Source: an uncultured Alphaproteobacteria bacterium
GTDB taxonomy: Bacteria > Pseudomonadota > Alphaproteobacteria > Thalassobaculales > Thalassobaculaceae
DNA: 50,976 nucleotides
Reading direction: 5' to 3'
Assembly: GCA_937776645.1 (NCBI GenBank)
Contig: CALMRI010000038.1
Location: 1-50,976, forward strand
Shown: positions 8,739 through 17,587 of the stretch, in pieces
Layout of the letters: each line of letters starts with the position of its first letter
How positions within the stretch are numbered: the first letter of the stretch is position 1
Notes under the pieces: model-generated
Database searches by the model: none
What the model saw: the letters and a program-made list of their open reading frames with translations, nothing else
What the model was told of the DNA's origin: nothing
Made by a program: the position numbers and the translations under genes

Positions 8739-10613
8739 TCAGGTCGTTCCGGCTGTCCCGATCAAGCTGTCCGCCACATCGTCGGCGACATCATCGAAGG
8801 ACGCATAGTTCAACGTGTAGAGCCCGGCATACAAGCCACCGGCCTGCATCAACGCGTCATGCGGACCTTCCTCGCAGATTTCTCCATCTTGGAGCACAAT
8901 GATCCGGTCACAACCGCGAATTGTCGCCAACCGATGGGCGATCACCAGGCCGGTGCGCCCCTCAAGCAATTTGGCCAGCGCCGTCTGGATCTGCATTTCG
9001 GTATAGCTATCGATATTCGCCGTCGCCTCATCGAGGATCAAAATCTTCGCGTCGGCGACGATCGCCCGGGCAAAACTCAGCAATTGACGTTGACCCAGCG
9101 ACAGGTTGGCGCCGCGCTGTTCCAGGATGGAATCGTAACCGTCAGCCAATTTCTCGATAAATTCATGCGCCCCGACCGCCTTGGCCGCCTCGATGACCGT
9201 CTCTCGCGATGCGTCGGTGCAACGATATCGGATGTTGTCGAAAACCGTTCCGGTAAACAGGAAAGGCTCCTGCAAGACCATGGCGACATGCTGGCCGAGG
9301 GATCGCTGGGTAACATCGCGCACATCATGGCCACCGACCAGAACCGCGCCATCCCAGATGTCATAGAACCGGTGTACCAACGCCGTGGCACTGGTCTTGC
9401 CCGACCCGGTCGGACCGACAAGCGCCACGGTCTCGCCGGGAGCGACCTTGAACGATACGTTCCGCAACACCGGCTGATTTTTCACATAGCCGAAGGTTAC
9501 GTCGCGAAATTCAATCGACCCCTCGCAAGTCACCATGTCGATGGCATCAGGTTTGTCCTCTACCGCGATTTTGACGTCCAGGACCTCAAGTATCCGCTGG
9601 CCCGAGACCATCGCCCGTTGCATCAAGCTGTATTGCAACGTCAACGACCGGATAGGATCAAAAAACCGCTGAACGTAGAAGATGAAGGCCACCATGACAC
9701 CGAGATCAAGGGTTCCTCCCAACACCTGATTGCCGCCGACCACAATGACGATCGCCATCGCGCCGCCGGTCAAGGTGTCGACGATCGGAACATTGATCTG
9801 AGCAAATTTAGCGGCCCGAAAATGCGCCAGCATGTTTTGCCGTGCCCGATCGTCATAGAGCGAAAAATTGACCTTCTCACGCACCATACCTTGGACCGTG
9901 CGCACCCCGTGGATCGCTTCGGCGAGCGCGCCGTTGGCGATCGAGTTGGCCTCGCGCGCGCGCATGAAGGCCTCCTTGGCACGGGGCAACCAAATGATCC
10001 GCATCACGAACAGCACCGGCACGATCGATAGGGTCAGCAGTCCCAAATTCCAATCAAGCACCAGCAGCACCGCGACAATGCCGACCAACAGCACCAGATC
10101 GCCGACCGCGAAGATCGAACTTTCCAGGAACTCCTGAAGCGCGCTGACATCACTTTGTAGCCTGGACATCAGCCGTCCAACCTCTGTGCGGTCCATGAAG
10201 GACAGCGACACCCGTTGCAAATGCGTGAACATCGCCCGGCGCAAATCAATCAACACCCGTTCGGCGGCGCAGCCAACCAAACTTTCCTGCAAGAAGTTGG
10301 CGCCGTAGTTGAGGATCACCACCGCCGCGAAAATCAACGCAATCATCTCCAGCAGCGCCCGGTCCTGGCGGCCTTCGACTAAGGCGTTATCAATCGCCAA
10401 GAGGATCACGAAAGGGATCGCGACCTGAGAGGCGGTGAACACCAAAACCGAGACAATGGCCACGCAGAGGCTTTTGCGGTAAGGCCAGCAGAACCCCAGG
10501 AAACGGCGGATCACCTGACCATCAAAAGCCCGGCCGAACATCTCCTCGTCCTGGCTTACCTGAGAGCCAACAACCGCCTTGGGCGGATGCGAGCCACCGC
10601 CGGTCGTGCTCAT
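8739..10613 (-). CDS. ABC exporter half-transporter, catalytically competent subunit
   Basis: A 624-residue permease-ATPase fusion of the ABCB type: a six-helix membrane domain in the first ~340 residues, then a nucleotide-binding domain with Walker A GPTGSGKT, ABC signature LSLGQRQ, Walker B ILILDEATANID with the catalytic Glu, and the switch His in IAHRLATI. It overlaps the upstream half-transporter by 4 bp (ATGA at 10610-10613), indicating translational coupling. Together they resemble the TM287/TM288 and BmrCD heterodimers, this subunit matching the TM288 side. Inner-membrane export of drugs, lipids or metabolites is likely. Confidence 0.92.
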   Translation of the reverse strand: MSTTGGGSHPPKAVVGSQVSQDEEMFGRAFDGQVIRRFLGFCWPYRKSLCVAIVSVLVFTASQVAIPFVILLAIDNALVEGRQDRALLEMIALIFAAVVILNYGANFLQESLVGCAAERVLIDLRRAMFTHLQRVSLSFMDRTEVGRLMSRLQSDVSALQEFLESSIFAVGDLVLLVGIVAVLLVLDWNLGLLTLSIVPVLFVMRIIWLPRAKEAFMRAREANSIANGALAEAIHGVRTVQGMVREKVNFSLYDDRARQNMLAHFRAAKFAQINVPIVDTLTGGAMAIVIVVGGNQVLGGTLDLGVMVAFIFYVQRFFDPIRSLTLQYSLMQRAMVSGQRILEVLDVKIAVEDKPDAIDMVTCEGSIEFRDVTFGYVKNQPVLRNVSFKVAPGETVALVGPTGSGKTSATALVHRFYDIWDGAVLVGGHDVRDVTQRSLGQHVAMVLQEPFLFTGTVFDNIRYRCTDASRETVIEAAKAVGAHEFIEKLADGYDSILEQRGANLSLGQRQLLSFARAIVADAKILILDEATANIDSYTEMQIQTALAKLLEGRTGLVIAHRLATIRGCDRIIVLQDGEICEEGPHDALMQAGGLYAGLYTLNYASFDDVADDVADSLIGTAGTT

Positions 10614-12511
10614 GGCTCACCGCCGGTTCCCGGCATGTCGACGCCATGGTCGATTCCGGGCCTGGATTGAAGTTGGTAAAGATCGCGATACCGGCCGCCG
10701 AGCGCCAGCAGCTCTTCATGCTTACCGCGCTCGACAACGCGGCCAGCCTCAACGAATAAAACCTCATCGGCATGCATGAGCGAGCCAAGCCGGTGCGAGA
10801 TGATTACCGTCGCGCGCTTATCCTGCCCGTCGCGCAAGGCCACGCGAATGCGCTGCTCGGTGGCGGCATCGACGGCGGCGGTTGAGTCGTCAAACACCAG
10901 GATCGCCGGGTCGGAAAGAATACCCCGCGCGATCGATAAACGCTGACGTTGACCACCGGAAAGAGACACCCCGCGTTCCCCCACCAGGGTTTCATAGCCC
11001 CCAGGCAAACGCGCGACGTAATCATGCAATTGCGCCGATCGATTGGCCCGGGCGATCCGCTCGCCATCAGACCAGGGATCCCCATAGGCGATGTTGTTCT
11101 CGATCGAGGCGGTGAACAGATGCGCATCCTGCTGCACGACGCTGACTGCCTGGCGCAGCGAGTCCAAAGAGATATCGCGGATATCCTGGCCGTCGATGCT
11201 CACCCGTCCGCCGGTCACGTCATAAAAACGCGGCACCAGATGGGCGATGGTCGACTTGCCGGAGCCCGGCGGTCCGACGATCCCCAATGTCTCACCCGGA
11301 CCGACCGAGAAGCTGACTCCGGAAAGCACTCGGGTATCCGGCGATTCCGGACCGAAACTGAACGCAACATTCTCGAAAGTCAGAACGCCCCGCTTCAATT
11401 CAAGAGGCGGCGCCGCGTCCCGGTCCTTAATCCGAGGGTCCCGGTCGATCACCTCAAACAAGCGCACGCCGCAGGTCGAGGCGCGGGCGAAGGAGTTTAC
11501 CATCATCCCAATTTGGCGAACCGGCATCTGCAGGAGCATCATGAAGGTCAGAACCTCGGCGAGACGGCCCACGGTGATCTCGCCATCGATCACCTTCAGA
11601 CCACCGACCCAAAGCACCAGAACCATCGAGGCGAAAAACGCAAAGCTCATCACCGTGGTGTTGCTGACCCGCACGCTAACCCGTTGGATGGCGACGCCGA
11701 GCGCATCCTCGGAAGCCTTCTCGAATTGATCGAGCTCGAATTTTTGCGCACTGAATGCCCGAACCACCCGAATACCGGTGAGGTTCTCTTCCATCAACCG
11801 GGTAATCACCGACAAGCGCTCCTGCATCAGTAGCCACATCCAGCGCAGCTTGAGCCGCGCCACGGCCGATCGCCAGGCGACGAACGGCACGAAGGACAAA
11901 GCCAGCAGACCCAGCACCGCGTCGGTACTCATCAGAAAATACGCGCTGCCGCCGATCAGGACAGTCAGTAGCAGCGTGCGGATCACCCCGGTGCTGATGA
12001 ACATCCGCACGCCCTCAAGATCGAGCATCCCACGGGTGATCAGATCGCCGGTATGGACCTTGTCGTGAAAACTGAAGGAGAGCCGCTGCACCTGCTCGTA
12101 AAAGGCCAAGCGCAACTCATATCCGATGCAATGGCCGATGCTCTCACCATGATAGTTCTGCATCATCGAAAACACGCCGCGCAGCACGCTGAAGAAGACG
12201 ATCATGCTCGCCGCCGTCCACAGGGCCGCATGAGCATCACCGCCCGCCGCCACCCCACCGCCCAACAGGCCCTGGGCATGGTCGACGGCTTGGCCGACAT
12301 AGCGCGGAATGAAGAGTTGAAAGATCGCCGCGCCAATCGTTGCGACAACCGCCGTCGTCATCCGCCAATGGTGAGCCAGCCCCATGCGCGTGATTCGCAT
12401 CAGGATATCGACCTCGAACTTGCTGCCATCGGCGAACTGGTCGGCGCGCGCCGTGCCGCTCAGGCCCTCGTCAGTCGACGGGTTGGTCTCGTTCGCGGTG
12501 GTTGAAGTCAC
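10610..12511 (-). CDS. ABC exporter half-transporter, degenerate-site subunit
   Basis: An ABCB-type permease-ATPase with Walker A GPPGSGKS, signature LSGGQRQRLS and switch His IISHRLGS. Walker B reads ILVFDDSTAAVD, so the catalytic Glu is Asp. This substitution is typical of the non-hydrolysing site subunit of heterodimeric exporters such as TM287 and BmrC. The GTG at 12511 is chosen because GGAAGA lies 9 bp upstream; a GTG at 12568 would add 19 residues without homology. The first ~30 residues are polar and probably cytoplasmic. The stop codon overlaps the start of the partner gene. Confidence 0.9.
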   Translation of the reverse strand: MTSTTANETNPSTDEGLSGTARADQFADGSKFEVDILMRITRMGLAHHWRMTTAVVATIGAAIFQLFIPRYVGQAVDHAQGLLGGGVAAGGDAHAALWTAASMIVFFSVLRGVFSMMQNYHGESIGHCIGYELRLAFYEQVQRLSFSFHDKVHTGDLITRGMLDLEGVRMFISTGVIRTLLLTVLIGGSAYFLMSTDAVLGLLALSFVPFVAWRSAVARLKLRWMWLLMQERLSVITRLMEENLTGIRVVRAFSAQKFELDQFEKASEDALGVAIQRVSVRVSNTTVMSFAFFASMVLVLWVGGLKVIDGEITVGRLAEVLTFMMLLQMPVRQIGMMVNSFARASTCGVRLFEVIDRDPRIKDRDAAPPLELKRGVLTFENVAFSFGPESPDTRVLSGVSFSVGPGETLGIVGPPGSGKSTIAHLVPRFYDVTGGRVSIDGQDIRDISLDSLRQAVSVVQQDAHLFTASIENNIAYGDPWSDGERIARANRSAQLHDYVARLPGGYETLVGERGVSLSGGQRQRLSIARGILSDPAILVFDDSTAAVDAATEQRIRVALRDGQDKRATVIISHRLGSLMHADEVLFVEAGRVVERGKHEELLALGGRYRDLYQLQSRPGIDHGVDMPGTGGEP

Positions 12512-12646
12512 AGGCGCGGATCTTCCATGAACAGGCACGAAGGCCCCAACAATTAAGGCAGGACGCACCGGTCAGGGTGAATTGAATGTGTGTTTAATAG
12601 CAGGCGGAACCCGATTGGAGCAAGGTGAAGGTGCAGCCAATGACCG

Positions 12647-13915
12647 CTATGAGCCAACCGCCGCCTTGACCGCCACTTCCAATTTGTCGACCAGCTCGGT
12701 GATCTGCTCGTCCTGGATGATGAAGGGCGGCGCCACCAGGACATGATCGCCCTGGCGACCGTCAATGGTGCCCCCATGGGATAGCAGATCAGGTCAGCCT
12801 CGAAGGCTGCCCTCTTGACGATCTTATTGACGCCGACAGACGGGTTGAACGGCGTCTTGGTCTCCCGGTCGGTGACGAATTCCAAGGCCTGAAACAGGTC
12901 ACGCCCTCTGATATCGCCGACATGCGGATTCTGGCCGAAACGCTCGTGCAGAGCCGCTGTTAGTTTGACGCCCTGGGCTTGGACCCGGCTGAGCAAACCG
13001 CGATTTAATACCGCGGAGACCACCGCGCGGCCGGCGGCGCAGGCGACGGGATGGCCAAGATAGGTGTGCCCGTGTTGAAAGAAACCCGATCCCTCGGCAA
13101 TGGTCTGATAGATCCGGCTGCTACAGAGCATCGCGCCGATCGGCTGATAACCGGCACCCAGCCCTTTGGCGATGCAGACGATATCCGGAGCGATCCCATC
13201 CTGCTCACAGGCGAACAGTGTGCCGGTCCGCCCCATGCCGCACACCACCTCGTCAAGGATCAGCAACACACCATAAGTGTCGCAGATCTCACGAATCCGT
13301 TTGAAGTAACCAGGCGCCGCCGCCACCGCCGCCATCGTCGCGCCGACCACCGGCTCGGCCATGAAGGCCATCACGCTGTCCGGCCCCAGACGTTGGATCT
13401 CAGCTTCCAGGAGATCGGCGGCACGGCGGCCATATTCCCCCGGGCTCTCGCCTTCCTCGCGCAATCGGTATTCAAAACAAGGATCTATATGAGTGACATC
13501 TATCAACAAGGGGCGAAACGGCTCACGGCGCCATTCGTTGCCGCCAGCCGACAGCGCCCCGAGGGTATTGCCGTGATAGCTTTGACGCCGGGCGATCAGA
13601 TAGCGACGTTGGCCTCGGAACCGCCTGAAAACAGATAAACCCGGTCCAGGTTGCCCGGAGCGTTGGCAATCAATAGATCGGCCAGCTCTTCGGCTGGTTC
13701 GCTGGTGAAAAATCCCGTATGGGCAAAAGCAATTGCGTCAAGCTGAGCCTTGATCGCGCCGGAAACCTCCAGGTCGCCATGGCCGAGGCAGGAAACCGCC
13801 GCCCGCCGGAACCATCGAGATAGCGTTTCCCGGATGCATCGACCATGTAACACCCCTCACCGCGCACGACGACAGGCGGTGTTGATTGCGAGTGGCGGGG
13901 GAAAACATGGGACAT
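12647..13915 (-). pseudogene. Class III (PLP-dependent) aminotransferase, multiply disrupted
   Basis: Fragments in three frames add up to one aminotransferase: the N-terminus (GEGCYMVDASGKRYLDGSGG), the middle (SCLGHGDLEV, YLFSGGSEA), the catalytic part (LLILDEVVCGMGRTG, then IAKGLGAGYQPIGAM with the PLP lysine, QHGHTYLGHPVACAA) and the C-terminal FIIQDEQITELVDKLE. Three lesions separate them. One base is missing in the C run at 13802-13804. About 50 bp (length 1 mod 3) is missing at about 13610-13613, between GSEA and RRYLIARRQSYHG. One base is missing at 12771-12775. The start ATG at 13915 has GAGG upstream; the true stop is at 12647-12649. The internal deletion makes this the most likely real pseudogene of the window. 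Relatives transaminate omega-amino acids or polyamines. Confidence 0.75.
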
Positions 13916-13993
13916 CAGGGCCTCGCAGTTAATCGAGAAAGGCCGCCGCAGAATGCGTCACCTCACGCCGCACGGCAAGGTGACAGACGGTGT

Positions 13994-14030
13994 AGCCCGG
14001 GCCGTATTGCACTATCTGATCGCCCGGGCT
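13994..14030. other. GC-rich inverted repeat between dctM and the aminotransferase
   Basis: Arms AGCCCGGG (13994-14001) and CCCGGGCT (14023-14030) are separated by 21 bp in the 170-bp spacer after the dctM stop. It may act as a weak transcription terminator or mRNA-stabilising hairpin for the TRAP operon; no T tract follows, so intrinsic termination is uncertain. Nothing else is recognisable in the spacer. Confidence 0.3.
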
Positions 14031-14085
14031 TGGATTGCTCCTCGTGGTCTAATCCGGGCGGGTGCGAACCATCCCTCTCGGCGCA

Positions 14086-15669
14086 TCACGAGGTTCCGTA
14101 AATCACGCTTGGTAGCCAGGTGGCCATTCCTGGGAACACAGACAGAAGCACCAGCATGAAAATTTGGATCATCACGAAAGGAATGATCCCCTTATAGATC
14201 ATGCCGGTGGTCACCTCCGGCGGCGCAACACCGCGCAGGTAAAACAGGGCAAAACCAAAGGGAGGTGTCAGGAACGAGGTCTGCAGATTGATGGCGATCA
14301 TGATCCCCAGCCAGACCGGGTTCAAATCCATCATCAACAGGATCGGCGCCACGATCGGCACCACCACGAAGGTGATTTCGATAAAGTCGAGGAAAAACCC
14401 CAGGATGAACAGCACCAGCATCACCACGAACACGGCGCCGATGGTCCCGCCGGGCAGATCGCTCAGGATTTCATGGACAATTTCGTCGCCGCCGAAGCCC
14501 CTGAAAACCAGAGAAAACAACTGCGCCCCGATGACGATGCCGAATACCATGGCACTGATACGGATGGTTTGCCGGTTCACTTCCACCAGCGTCCCGTTGC
14601 CATGCACTCTGGCAAAACTTACCAGCATTCCCCAGGCAACGCCGGCACAGGCGATGCCAGCGGCGATAATCGCGGCCCATTCAACGCCGGTGATCACGGT
14701 GCGGGCAACTCGAAGGTCCACATTCGCGACGAGGATCAAAATCGCCACCAAGGAAAACACCGCAGTATAGATCGGCTGCGGTCGGTCCGATCCCAGGCGA
14801 TACCCACCCAACAAAGTAGCGCCGATCGCCCCGACGGCCGCCGCCTCGGTAGGCGTAGCGATACCGGCCAGGATCGAGCCCAGAACGGCAATGATCAGCA
14901 CCGCCGGCGCGACCATCGCATGCAACACCCGCGAGAGCAGACCACCGCTCGCATCGGTCAACAATTCCTCACGCGGGATCGCCGGTCCGAGTTCGGGTTT
15001 AAGCCAGCAAATCACCCCAGTATAAAGCATATACAGCCCGACCAGCCCCAGCCCCGGAAGCAGCGCCCCGGCAAATAGGTCGCCGACCGATACCGGGTCC
15101 GGCGACCAGTTTCCCAGCGAGCGCTGCGCTTCCTGATGAGCATTTGAGATCTGGTCGCCGAGCACGACCAGGACGATTGAGGGCGGAATGATCTGGCCGA
15201 GCGTACCCGACGCGGCAATGACACCGGTCGCCATCTTTGGATCGTATCCGCGCCGCAGCATGGTCGGCAGTGACAGCAGCCCCATGGTCACCACAGTCGC
15301 ACCGACGATCCCGGTCGAGGCGGCGAGCAGCGCACCAACCACACAGACTGAAATTCCAAGGCCGCCGCGCATCGTGCCGAACAGCGCCCCCATGGTGTCG
15401 AGTAACTCCTCGGCCACCTTGGATCGCTCCAACATCACCCCCATGAAGACGAAGAGAGGCACCGCGATCAGCACCTCGTTAGTCATCACCCCAAAAATGC
15501 GATTTGGTAGCACGCCAAAGAAGGAAAGTGAGAATATGTCGAAGAAGTAGCCGATCAGGCCGAAGACCATCGACGCGCCGGTCAAGGTGAAAGCAACGGG
15601 AAACCCACACATCAACGCGCCGCAAACGCCAATCACCATAACCGCGACCATAACTTCATTGCCGGTCAT
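14086..15669 (-). CDS. dctM: TRAP transporter large permease subunit (DctM)
   Basis: A 527-residue very hydrophobic protein, the large membrane subunit of a tripartite ATP-independent periplasmic transporter that couples sodium or proton flow to organic anion uptake. Family patterns are ASTGIVGATVVTMGLLSLPTMLRRGYDP, GTLGQIIPPSIVLVVLGD and the C-terminal LQTSFLTPPFGFALFYLRG. It is about 100 residues longer than short DctM proteins because of an extended central region, which is common in TakP-type systems. Its start overlaps the dctQ stop by 4 bp (ATGA, 15666-15669). Confidence 0.93.
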   Translation of the reverse strand: MTGNEVMVAVMVIGVCGALMCGFPVAFTLTGASMVFGLIGYFFDIFSLSFFGVLPNRIFGVMTNEVLIAVPLFVFMGVMLERSKVAEELLDTMGALFGTMRGGLGISVCVVGALLAASTGIVGATVVTMGLLSLPTMLRRGYDPKMATGVIAASGTLGQIIPPSIVLVVLGDQISNAHQEAQRSLGNWSPDPVSVGDLFAGALLPGLGLVGLYMLYTGVICWLKPELGPAIPREELLTDASGGLLSRVLHAMVAPAVLIIAVLGSILAGIATPTEAAAVGAIGATLLGGYRLGSDRPQPIYTAVFSLVAILILVANVDLRVARTVITGVEWAAIIAAGIACAGVAWGMLVSFARVHGNGTLVEVNRQTIRISAMVFGIVIGAQLFSLVFRGFGGDEIVHEILSDLPGGTIGAVFVVMLVLFILGFFLDFIEITFVVVPIVAPILLMMDLNPVWLGIMIAINLQTSFLTPPFGFALFYLRGVAPPEVTTGMIYKGIIPFVMIQIFMLVLLSVFPGMATWLPSVIYGTS

Positions 15670-16217
15670 AGTCCTGGCTCCTCGGAGTCATCCCCGATTG
15701 CGATGCCTACTTCGATACCCATCAGTGTGAACCAGGATTTGATGGCCAGAGAAACGCCTTGGATCGCCAGGCCACCAGAGAAAACCAGCATGCAGGTCTT
15801 CAGCAGGTAGACACCCGGGATACCACTGATCTCGACCGATCCCTCGCGCACTGCCCAGGCAGCCATCACATAGGGCCAGGAGACCCACCAGATCATCACG
15901 CAAATAGGTAGCAGGATAACGATTACGCCGAGCAAATCGATCCTGGCCTTAGCGATCGGCCCGACATTGCCATAGAGGATATCCACCCTGACATGGCCAT
16001 TATGCAGCAGGGTGTAGCCCGCCGCCGTCAGGAAGACGATGGCATGCATGTACCATATCGACTCCTGCATCATCAGGATGCTGAGGCCAAAAACATAGCG
16101 CATGACCACCACGATCACCTGGATCAGCACCATCCCCAGCGCCAGCCAAGCGACCGTCCGGCCAATCCACTCGTTGATGGCGTCAATGCCTCGCGCAAGC
16201 GACGCGAGAGAGCGCAT
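15666..16217 (-). CDS. dctQ: TRAP transporter small permease subunit (DctQ)
   Basis: A protein of about 183 residues with four predicted membrane helices (AWLALGMVLIQVIVVVMRYV, IVFLTAAGYTLL, LLGVIVILLPICVMIWWV and CMLVFSGGLAIQGVSL) and the conserved HVRVDI after helix 2. It bridges the periplasmic binding protein and DctM. MRSLASLARG at 16217 is taken as the start; an ATG two codons upstream (16223) is equally possible. A strong hairpin separates it from dctP. Confidence 0.9.
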   Translation of the reverse strand: MRSLASLARGIDAINEWIGRTVAWLALGMVLIQVIVVVMRYVFGLSILMMQESIWYMHAIVFLTAAGYTLLHNGHVRVDILYGNVGPIAKARIDLLGVIVILLPICVMIWWVSWPYVMAAWAVREGSVEISGIPGVYLLKTCMLVFSGGLAIQGVSLAIKSWFTLMGIEVGIAIGDDSEEPGL

Positions 16218-16261
16218 GCTCAAGCCCTCCTAAAACAGTCGAATGATATCAGAACACAGAA

Positions 16262-16292
16262 CGCCCGCCCCGGAGCCGCTCCGGCGCGGGCG
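16262..16292 (-). terminator. Strong hairpin between dctP and dctQ (attenuator or partial terminator)
   Basis: Outer arms CGCCCGC (16262-16268) and GCGGGCG (16286-16292) and inner arms CCGGAG (16270-16275) and CTCCGG (16279-16284) form a stem closed by a three-base loop. On the transcribed strand the stem is followed by TTCTGTGTTCT. Such hairpins after the binding protein gene commonly lower permease expression relative to the binding protein. Confidence 0.55.
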
Positions 16293-16313
16293 TTTCCATG
16301 GGTCAATCAGGCC

Positions 16314-17420
16314 TTAGCCCTTACCGTATTTAAACGGCAGGTTTCGGGCGTTCATGAAGCCCTGCAAACCGATCCTCGACCATCCAATCGCTGTTTTTCG
16401 GAAGTCTCGATAGCTCTCCCAGACCGCCTTGGAGGTGGCGTCGGTACTGCCGACCTGTTCCACCACGTCGCCGGACACCCGGCCCAACTCCAGCAGCAGG
16501 TCCTCGGGATATTTGTGCAATTCGACGCCGTGGACCTTGATCAGTTTGTCCAGCGCGCCTGGGCTCGCCCCGTCATATTCGGCGGTTTGAATGAAGCACT
16601 CGGCCTGCAGCACTGCCTCGATGATGGCCTGATCCTCGGAGCCAAGGCTGTCCCAAAATTTCTGGTTGATCGCGTAGCTGCCCATCGTGCCCGGCTCGTG
16701 GAAACCCGGCCAATGGTAGTTCTTAACCACTTTGTAAAAGCCAAAGGCTAGGTCATGCCATGGCCCAACCCACTCGGCGCCGTCAATCGCCCCGGATTGC
16801 AGCGCCGGGAAGACCTCGCCCCCCGGCAAGTTCACCACCGCAACACCAAGCGACCGCAACACCTCGCCGCCAAGGCCAGGCATGCGGAATTTCACGCCCT
16901 TGAAGTCATCCAGTTTGTTGATCTTCTTATTCAACCAACCACCCATCTGGGTGCCGGTCGAGGGGCCAATAAACGGCTTCATGCCGAACTCGCCGTGCAG
17001 CTTGTCCCACAATTTCTGGCCACCGCCGTATAGAACCCAGGCATATTGCTCGGCCGGGGTCATGCCAAACGGTACCGCGGTGAAGAAATTGAAGGCCTGC
17101 GACTTACTCGGGAAATAATACTCAGCCGAGAAATACATCTCGGCATTACCCTGGGAAACCGCATCAAACACACCGAATGCCGGCACCAATTCACCAGCAT
17201 TGAATAGTTTTACGGTAACCCGACCACCCGTGGCGGCGGTGATCCGCTTGGCGACGCGGGCGGCGGAGGTCCCAAGACCCGGGAAATTTTTCGGGAACGA
17301 CGTAACAAGCTTTAGCTCTTTTTTACCCTGTGAGATCGCGGGCGCCGATAGACCGGCGGCGGCAACCGCGCCCGCCACACCGGCTGTGGCAGCACTTTGA
17401 ATAAAGGCACGACGTTTCAT
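16314..17420 (-). CDS. dctP: TRAP transporter substrate-binding protein (DctP, TakP-like)
   Basis: A 368-residue periplasmic protein. The N-terminus MKRRAFIQSAATAGVAGAVAAAGLSAPA has a twin-arginine followed by a hydrophobic core and an Ala-rich cleavage region, suggesting Tat export. The pattern GGEVFPALQSGAIDGAEWVGP followed by GFYKVVKNYHWPGFHEPG is typical of the TakP branch, which binds alpha-keto acids as a dimer; other members bind lactate or mandelate-type acids. First gene of the dctPQM operon. Confidence 0.92.
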   Translation of the reverse strand: MKRRAFIQSAATAGVAGAVAAAGLSAPAISQGKKELKLVTSFPKNFPGLGTSAARVAKRITAATGGRVTVKLFNAGELVPAFGVFDAVSQGNAEMYFSAEYYFPSKSQAFNFFTAVPFGMTPAEQYAWVLYGGGQKLWDKLHGEFGMKPFIGPSTGTQMGGWLNKKINKLDDFKGVKFRMPGLGGEVLRSLGVAVVNLPGGEVFPALQSGAIDGAEWVGPWHDLAFGFYKVVKNYHWPGFHEPGTMGSYAINQKFWDSLGSEDQAIIEAVLQAECFIQTAEYDGASPGALDKLIKVHGVELHKYPEDLLLELGRVSGDVVEQVGSTDATSKAVWESYRDFRKTAIGWSRIGLQGFMNARNLPFKYGKG

Positions 17421-17521
17421 TGAATGACTCCTCCCTCAATGCATTTTTATAACGCATTTTCCAGCCGCACCAAGGGCCAAGAGGCTGCCATTCGGGCAAG
17501 ACAATTCATCCCGAGCGCGAC

Positions 17522-17541
17522 ACGTCTGCAAGCTTAGACGT
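17522..17541. promoter_or_regulatory. Inverted repeat upstream of dctP, possible operator
   Basis: Arms ACGTCT and AGACGT are separated by 8 bp and lie about 100 bp upstream of the dctP start, in the 167-bp spacer to the DUF169 gene. The size and spacing fit a dimeric repressor site controlling the TRAP operon, but it could equally be a short hairpin after the DUF169 gene. Confidence 0.3.
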
Positions 17542-17587
17542 CACCACGATGTCATGCAACACGCCAGCCGCGCGACATCGTATTCGG

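Noticed and set aside
8859..10031. Long plus-strand frame opposite the ABC exporter genes
   Set aside because: It is a shadow of the GC-rich minus-strand gene, which has all ABC motifs in the correct frame.
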